The notes below the pieces were generated by a model. It made no database searches. It saw nothing but the letters and a program-made list of their open reading frames with translations, and was not told where the DNA came from. From the NCBI RefSeq assembly GCF_902806685.2, contig NC_048550.1:2337383-2401382 (forward strand): 64,000 bases of DNA, in the 5' to 3' direction. Within the stretch, counting starts at the first letter, position 1, and each line of letters begins with the position of its first letter. Origin of the DNA: Maniola hyperantus. Lineage: Eukaryota; Arthropoda; Insecta; Lepidoptera; Nymphalidae. The position numbers and the translations under genes are program-made. This document shows positions 17,301 to 26,300 of this stretch, piece by piece.

Positions 17301-20300
17301 GAGTGAGGAACAGATTCTTTGTGCCTGGAGCTTCCGTTGTTGGCGTGAATATGGTGAACCAGTTGACTGTCCAGTCCTAAAATGTTTGCTTAATTATAGG
17401 GAGCTCAAAATGAACAAATGAACAGCCATAACGGTTAACTGAGTGAATCACTGACTGACTGATCTATCCACGCACAACTACTGGACGGATCAGGGTGAAA
17501 TTTAGCATGCAGATAGCTATTATGACGTAGACATCCACTAAGAATTAAGAAGGGTATTTTGAAAATTCAACCCCTAAGGGGGTAAAATAGGGGATCGAAA
17601 TTTGTGTAGTCCACGTGGACAAAGTCGCGGGCATAAGCTAGTGTGGAATAAAATACGAAGAAAATAAATTTTTTGAGGTAAAATAAAGCATTTTGTGCTA
17701 ATTATTTTTGGTCGTGATATAAAGAGAGGAAAATATTGCTGCCAATTTGGATAATCGGATTTTCATAAATTTGCCGATTCGGATAACCGAGTTTGTACTT
17801 TAGTTCTAAAAATACCTACTGCCTTAGAAATTGTGCGGATCATAAATTCCAAATTTCTAACAAAGTTCACAAAAAATAAATAACAACAACAAACAAAAAA
17901 GATTATGTTCATTAATTTCATTTTAAATGCTAATATTTAGTAAGTATTACGTAAAAGACGAATTAAAAAAGCTGGTTGAGTGCGAGTCAGACTCGCACAC
18001 GAACTCGAACCAGAAATAACACTGTTTTTATTTTCATAGTGGCCATTTTAATTTTTTTAGCATTCAATACAATTTAATTTATTTGCTTTTTGTATTTATT
18101 ATTTAAACTAAAATGCTGTGATAGCCTAGTGGTTAGAACGTCCGTTTTCTAATCGGAGGTCGGGGGTTCGATCCCGGGCACGCACCTCTAACTTTTCGGA
18201 GTTATGTGCGTTTTAACTATCACTTGCTTTAACGGTGAAGGCAAAGGTTCTCCATAATGTTCTCAAAGGTGTGTGAAGTCTAATAATCCACACATGGCCA
18301 GCGTGGTAGACTATGGCCAAAACCCGCCTCACTCTGAGAGGAGACCCGTGCTCTGTAGTGAGTATTAGAACGTGATATATTTGTATGTAAACTCATTACA
18401 TCTAAAGTGAAGAAAGAATAAAATAGCGTTCTATATTTGTAAGTCTGTCACTTGTGAGTTGTCGTTATCGTTGGAAAAAGTAATGTCTTTCTGTTAATAT
18501 AATAAATTATATTTTATGTATTTATCAAGATTGAATTTATTGGGCGATCCACCTCCTGATCATAAATAGGTTATGGGCCTTCACATCTAAAACTAGAAGC
18601 TCTGAAAATTCAATCATGGTAGAAAGACATGAGTCTAATTCAGGTTTGTGCGGCCACATAGAAAAGTTGCGAGGCTCAGAAAACTTTGCCTATTGGAAAT
18701 TTAAGGTAAAGAACTATCTTGAATTGAAAGGCTGGTGGTGGGTCGTAGCGAATGAAGGTCAAGCGAGTACACAAACGAAAGAAGTGGACACAAAAGTAAG
18801 AGCAACACTTTGTCTTTTACTTGAACCCGATTGCTTCACGCATGTTTATAGAGCAAGGACTGCAAAAGAGGTCTGGGATTGCCTATGTAAAGCTTATGAA
18901 GACAAGGGATGGGGAAGACGTATTACGTTACAACGGAAACTCTGGCAATGTAAACTTGAGAACTTCGAGTCTATGGAGAAGTACATCTCGGAAATAATGT
19001 TTTTGTCTAATCAGTTGTATGATATCGATGCTCCAATTGATGATGACTGGATAGTGTCTATTATGCTGAGCGGGTTGAGTGAAGTATATAATCCTCTTAT
19101 AATGGCTGTAGACAACAGTGGACAAAAACTGACTCTTGAGCAAATTAAAACTAAATTGATACAAGAGGCGAATAGACAACGAGATGAGTCAAGTGGAAAT
19201 ACATCGTCGAATGTTTTGATGGCGAACAAATCGGGCACGATTTCCCAAAAATCGAAATCGAATAGGTGTTCGAAGGTAAATAAGTCGAAAGTTTTTAAAT
19301 GTTTTAAGTGTCATGAACCAGGCCATAAAGCATCAGAATGCAATGAAAAGAAGCAAATTAGAACTGTAAATAATTTTGCGTCGATTTGCATGACTACAGT
19401 AGACAAGAAGCCATTTAAGACGAAGAGTTGGTACATTGACAGTGGATGTTCAAACCATATGACCCACGATTTAAATAATTTATCCAATTATCAAAAGCAG
19501 GCGGATAAGAAAATAAGAGTGGCAAATGGGGAAGAATTATCAATCCAAGGTAAAGGGAGTGCTAATGTTAAGATTAATGCAAATACAGAACTTGCATTGG
19601 ATAATGTTTTGCATGTTCCCGAATTGTCCATGAATTTAATCTCTGTGAGCAAGCTAGCTGAAAAAGATTATGTTGTGAATTTTAACAAAAAAGGTTGTAT
19701 CATAACGAAAGAGGATAAACAAATTGTCAAATGTCAGGATGTTGGTGGAATTTTCGAATTAAAAGAAAATCAAAACTTGTCATTGAACGTGACATTGTCA
19801 AGTCAAAATTTATCGAATCTTTGGCATAGAAGGTTAGCACATTTGAGTAAAAAATATATGGATAAGTTAAAAAACCTAGTCAATGGAATTGAATTTAAAC
19901 AAAATGATTTGATCGAACCATGTATCCCATGCATTGAAGGTAAGACGTGTAAGAGTCCTTTTAAGAACAAAGGTACTAGAGCACGGGATATCTTGGAAAT
20001 AGTGCATAGCGATATTTGCGGTCCGATGGAAGAGCCGTCGTTCAGTGGTTCGAGATACATGTTACTGTTTATCGATGACTTTTCTCGGAAAACACATGTA
20101 TATTTTCTGCAGCATAAAAGTCAAACTTTTGAGAAATTTCGCGAATATAAGGCGGAAGTAGAGAAAGAGATGAACAAATCAATTAAATGTTTGAGGACTG
20201 ACAATGGGTCTGAGTACTGTAATCGATTATTTGATAAATTTTTAAAGTCTGAAGGTATTAAGCACCAGACGACGGTCCCGTACACACCTGAGCAAAATGG

Positions 20301-23300
20301 TGTTGCTGAGAGGGCAAATAGGTCGATTATAGAAAAGGCAAGAGCATTATTATGCGAAGCTAATTTAAATAAGAAGTATTGGGCGGAAGCTGTAAATACT
20401 GTTGTATATTTAAAAAATAGAAGTCCTACTAAGGCTGTAACAGATAGTGTTCCGGAGGAGTTATGGACAGGAAAGAAAGTTGATCTAAGTCATCTTAAGG
20501 TGTTCGGTTGTTTAGCTTACGGATTGAAACCGAAACAAAAGAGACAAAAATTGGACAGTAAAACAGTACCTACGATTTTTGTTGGATATCCTAATAACAC
20601 TAAGGGTTATCGGTTGATGGATCCAAAGACAAGTACCGTTCATGTATATAGAGATGTTAAATTTTTAGAGAATACTTTTCCTGGTGATAGCGATAATATA
20701 GTAACAAAGGACACAGTTGTTCCTATATATCTGGACGAGGGACAAAAAGAGTCTGTGCCAAGAGAGAATCCTAAAGAGGATGATAATAAGGACGATAAAG
20801 TTGATACCATTGTTGAGACAGTTGATAATAACAATGAAACTGAAAACAATGAAGAAATGGTTGATATGCAAGACGAGACCAAAAACGTTGTGGAAAGGGT
20901 TGAACCACGTTATAATCTTAGATCACGTAAGCAACCAGATGTAAATAATTGTATATGTAATGCCATTGCAGATATTAACGGCGATCCTTTAACAATTGAG
21001 GAGGCTTTAACGAGACCAGATGGGGATTTATGGCAAAAAGCTATAAATGATGAAATTCGGTCACTAAAAGAAAATAAAACATGGGAATTAGTTCAATTAC
21101 CAAAGGACAAAAAGCCAATACATTGCAAGTGGGTATTCAAAATTAAAAAAGATTGCGATGGAAAGATCGTAAAATATAAGGCTAGACTAGTAGCGAAAGG
21201 CTTTACACAGGTACGTGGTGTAGATTATAACGAAACATATTCACCTGTAGTTCGAAGCTCCACTTTGCGGCTGTTGTTCTCACTAGCTGCTGAATACGAT
21301 TGGTATATTGATCAATGGGATGTAAATACTGCGTTTTTGTATGGTAAGTTAAAGGAGGATATTTACATGCTCCAGCCGAAAGGTGCAGTTGTCAAAGGTC
21401 AAGAAACCATGGTATGTAAATTGCAAAGGTCCTTGTATGGCCTGAAGCAAGCTTCGAATGCGTGGTTTAACGAATTAGATAGGACAATGTTAGATTTAGG
21501 TTTTGTACAGTCGAAAATAGAGCCATGTATGTATAGTAAAAACTCGGGTAACAATAAAAGAATTATTGTTGTAATATATGTAGATGATATATTTGTTTTC
21601 GGAAATAGTAAAGAGGAGAAGCACAATTTAAAAACAGGTCTTCTCGATAAGTTTAAGCTAAAAGATTTAGGTCCGGCTAGGCATGTTTTAGGAATGCGAC
21701 TGAGAAGGGAAAATGGTGCAATATTTCTCGATCAGGAACAGTACATTCTGAATGTTTTGGATGAATTTGGGTTATCAGATTGTAAGCCTGCAGCAACTCC
21801 AATGGAGGTTGGGCTTAAGCTAGAAAAGGCGTCAGAGTCAGATACGAGTCATTTGCCGTACCAAAATCTGATAGGGTGTCTAAATTATTTAGCAGTTAAT
21901 ACAAGACCTGATATTGCACATGCTTTGAGTGTTTTGTCGCAATTTAATTCTGCTCATAATGAATTACACTACAAAGCTGCCCAAAGAGTACTGCGTTACT
22001 TGAAAGGAACGTCTAAACTTTGTTTAAAGTTTGAAAAGTCTGATAAAGTTACTTTACGTGGTTATGTAGATGCAGACTGGGGCGGTGCATATGACAGGAA
22101 GTCGTTTACTGGTTTAATTTTTAAACTAGGTCGTAATTTAATAACATGGGAGAGTAGAAAACAGCAATGCGTTTCATTGTCTTCTACAGAATCTGAATAT
22201 GTAGGTCTATGTCAGGCGTCTAAGGAGGCGGTATATCTACGTAATTTGCTAGGTGAGTTCCTCTTAGTAAATGATGATTGTTTAATTAGTCCCGTTGTGG
22301 TGTATAATGACAATCAATCTTGTCATAAAATTGCAAATAATAAAATGAATCACAACAGAACTAAGCATATTGATATCAAGTATCATTATATAAGAGAGGC
22401 TATAGCAAATAATTTAGTAAAGATTGAATATATGCCAACTGAAAAAATGGTGGCAGATATTTTAACAAAATGTTTACATGGTCCTAAAATGAAACATTTT
22501 TTATCAGAATTATGTCTGAAGAAGATATTTGATTAAGGGGGCATAGGGCATAATATTGTACCTAATAGGAATATTGTGTGTTTGCCGTAGAACTAGTTTA
22601 TAGTTATTTTATTTTTATAATCAAATATTTTCTAGAGTTTTATTTAATCTTATTGATTGATAGAAAATTGTAAAGGCGTGTTTATATTACAATGTAATAG
22701 GTTAAGGGCGCGATGTAAGGGCGTGTTTATATTACACTGTAATAAGTTAAGGGCACACTATGTTGTTTGCGATGTAATGGTTTAAGGGCGCGTATTAGAA
22801 CGTGATATATTTGTATGTAAACTCATTACATCTAAAGTGAAGAAAGAATAAAATAGCGTTCTATATTTGTAAGTCTGTCACTTGTGAGTTGTCGTTATCG
22901 TTGGAAAAAGTAATGTCTTTCTGTTAATATAATAAATTATATTTTATGTATTTATCAAGATTGAATTTATTGGGCGATCCACCTCCTGATCATAAATAGT
23001 GAGCCGGTAATGGGTTGATCATGATAATGATTATTAATTATTATTTGTTGTTGTAGCGGTATTAGAAATAAAACACTTTGTGAAAATTTCAACTCTCTAC
23101 CTACTGTTCATGAGATATAGCCCGCTGACCGACAGACAGACAGACGGATAGACGGACAGCGGAGGCTTAGTAATAGGCTTAGTAAGTTGGCACCCTCCGG
23201 GTACGGAACCCTAAAAATATAAAACCTACAAACATCTGCACTTGAGCGTTGACTATAACTTCTCCTGGTCTGGTCTCCAGGCACTCGGCCATATCGCGAG

Positions 23301-26300
23301 TATTGGCGGTGGAACAACCGACAATTGCGGCAAGAGCTTTGGCCTTTTCCACAGGTTTAATGGCATGTGTCCACGATGAAAACGCTGAACCGCTGAACGC
23401 AATTCCTCGGTGGAATGTATCTGGGAAGTTCACAAACGGATTTAAAAAGTGGATATATTCTGACACGCATACAACGTGGATCAGCGAGATAAAAAGTCGC
23501 TTATGTCACTCTCCGGGTCTTTATCTATACTCATGCAAAAATTACGTCAAGTCATTGCATCGTTGCGACGTGATTAAAGGACAAACCGTCAAACCAATAA
23601 ACCAACAAACACTTTTCCGCATTTATAATAAGGGTACTAATAACTTCTAATTTTTTTTTTCGAGTTTGCTATTTGACATGCGTGATGCGAGTTCAGCTGG
23701 TAGGTACTCTGATTTCCATGATAAAAGTTGGAGCAGTAGAGCATTTAAGTCTGACTAGCTTATTTCTGGTCTTACAAGCAGATGAGGTGGGGTGAGTTGA
23801 GTGAGAGTGAGGTGAGTTGAGCAGGTGAGTTGAGTGAGGTGAGTGGGTGAGTTATATCCTTGTGAAGAATAGAATAGAATAGAATAGAATGTTTTTTTAT
23901 TCATGTAAACTTTTTAAAAGTGCTTATGAATAGTCAGGTTTAATTTACCACTGGTTCGGAATGCCGTTCCTACCGAGAAGAACCAGCAAGAAACTCGGCG
24001 GTTGCTCTTTTTAATTGTTTAATTTACAATGTTATTATACCGTACTATACAAGCCATTTTTTGTCTAGTTTGCCTATCATGGAGATCACTGTTTTTTTTG
24101 TAACTGTGAATGTTTTGTCGTACAAAAATTATATTATTGTAAATATATTGGGAAGCTACTGTAAGAATACCTATTTCCTTAAATATCTCTCGTAGGGAAT
24201 CGCGCGGTTTTAAATTATAAATTGCACGTATTGCCCTTTTTTGTAATACGAATATTTTCCCAATATCTGCCGCTTTACCCCACAGCAAGACTCCGTAAGA
24301 CATAATACTGTGGAAATAGGCAAAATACACAATTTTTGCAGTTTCCACGTCAGTTACCTGTCGAATCTTTCTAACAGCATAAGCAGCAGAGCTGAGTTTA
24401 CCAGCAAGTGTTGATATATGGGCGTTCCATTGAAGCTTTGCATCTAACGTGATTCCCAGGAACACGGTGCTCTCCGCTCTGTAGTGAAGCTGTGGTAGCG
24501 TAGTGGTTAGGACGTCCGCCTTCTAATCGGAGGTCGGGGGTTCGACCCCGGACACGCACCTCTAACTTTTCGGAGGTATGTAAAGAAAAACATCGCGAGG
24601 AAACCTGCATGTCTGAGAGTTCGCCATAATGATCTCAAAGGTGTTTGAAGTCTACCAATCCGCACATGGCCAACGTGGTAGACTATGCCCAAACCGCTCT
24701 GTAGTGAGCCGGCGATGGGTTGATCATGATGATGATGATGATATCCTTGTTTTCTTTTTAAATATGACCTTTAAGACAGTAGAGAAATAACTAAAATTTT
24801 GATACCTCTTGAAAGTGGTGACAGATAATGGTAGTGCACACTTGCAGCACCAGCTGAAGAGCCCGTAAGGGTAATGCTGTCAGGGTTGCCGCCAAACTTG
24901 ATGATGTTATCCCGAACCCACTTCAAGGCGAAGGACTGATCCTTTAGACCAGCATTGCCTGGTATCTGATCGTCACCTGTGCTTAGGAAACCTGTAAAAC
25001 AATGATATGTTTACGTCTTTGAAGCAGCGATTCCAAAAGTGATATTTTTTCACCTAAAAAGCGAGCAAACAGGCATTTGCAGCACCAGAGATATCCAAAA
25101 CGCGTTGCCAGGTTTTAAGGAAGTCATTTACTCACCCAATAAAATAATAACCTCATAGCAAAGTTTAGTTGGTGGTTGGTTATTTGTGACATTAAAAACA
25201 GGTTGTGTTTCTCCGCAGATCCCATGTATTTTGACAAGGATGGTTACCTTAATCCAATATTTTTTTGTAGAATCAACTCAGCAGCAGTAAAATGAACTTA
25301 CCTAGTGGTCCCAAACGATAGTTTAGTGTGACGTAGACTACATCTCTATCCATCATGTGGACACCATCATACAGTCCTCCAGCTCCATACATGAAGGCTC
25401 CACCGTGGATGAAGATTACCACTGGTAACAGGGCATCAGCTTTTGGTTTTGGTGTGTGGATGTTTACGAAAAGACAGTCTTCGCTGCCTGAAAAAACAAG
25501 TAAACTAGATGGTTTGGAACATTCCTAGCTTTAGTTTTAAGTTCGCGCAGTAAATTATCACCACTAACAGCCTCAAACTCAGAGTCGCTTAATCGTTACT
25601 TAAGTTTAGTTAAAACGAGACAGAGCTACATCTCTCACATAAATCTGTCTCGTTTTAACTCAATCTTATGTGTGCGGCTGTACAACTTACAAATCCAACA
25701 ACTGACTATCAAAAAGAGTAATTTATTACCATAGACTAATATTTATTACTTATTTTGAATAAACTATTTGAATTTTGAATTTTGACAGCGAACGTTAGTT
25801 GAATGCGTTGAATGCATGTTGAATGCAATGGTTGCAATGTTGGACCAAGGTATTTCTTCTGTAACGCAAGTATTTTGGAAGACCTTTTTCTTCCTAAGAA
25901 GTAGAAGTTATTTCAAACTGAGATGATTGCTTATTTTTAGCTGGGTGTGAACGTATAGAAAATTTATGAATTAGGAATTATGAGAAGTTACCTACCTATG
26001 ATTTCGTCTTTGTCGGGATTGTACTGAAGACAGGGAGAGAGAACTCTTGTGGCGTCCCATTCTCCTGGCCAGGGCTTTGCGGCTTGTGGCTCCTAGAAAA
26101 AACAGCTTGCCTTATACCTGAGTTACTAGAAGTTGTACTTTATCAGTGAGCATTCAGCAGTACGCGACAGGTCGACTTGTGTAAGAGGCAGGAGACGCCC
26201 CGCACACCCGTACGTCTCCCGCGCTATCCCGCACCGGGTTAGCGCGAGGGCTGTGCGGGTGTGCGAGGCGTCCCCACCCCGATTGCTATCTCGACCTGTT

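Larger units (their letters stand above)
18363..22998 (+). mobile_element. Complete Ty1/copia LTR retrotransposon
   Basis: 4636-bp element with 206-bp LTRs that look identical, flanked by a perfect 5-bp duplication GTGAG (18358-18362 and 22999-23003). Order: LTR, primer site, one gag-pol frame, untranslated tail, LTR. Protease, integrase, reverse transcriptase and RNase H follow in copia order. It lies in intron 5 of esterase copy B, in the opposite orientation, inside a SINE-2. Identical LTRs plus an intact frame mean a recent insertion that may still be mobile. Confidence 0.97.

Noticed and set aside
18114..18190. Possible tRNA gene
   Set aside because: A and B boxes are present but the acceptor stem does not close and a SINE body follows; the same text recurs many times.
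24019..24465. 148-codon frame as a host gene
   Set aside because: It is the C-terminal part of a LINE reverse-transcriptase protein with the GAATA-tailed 3' UTR behind it.
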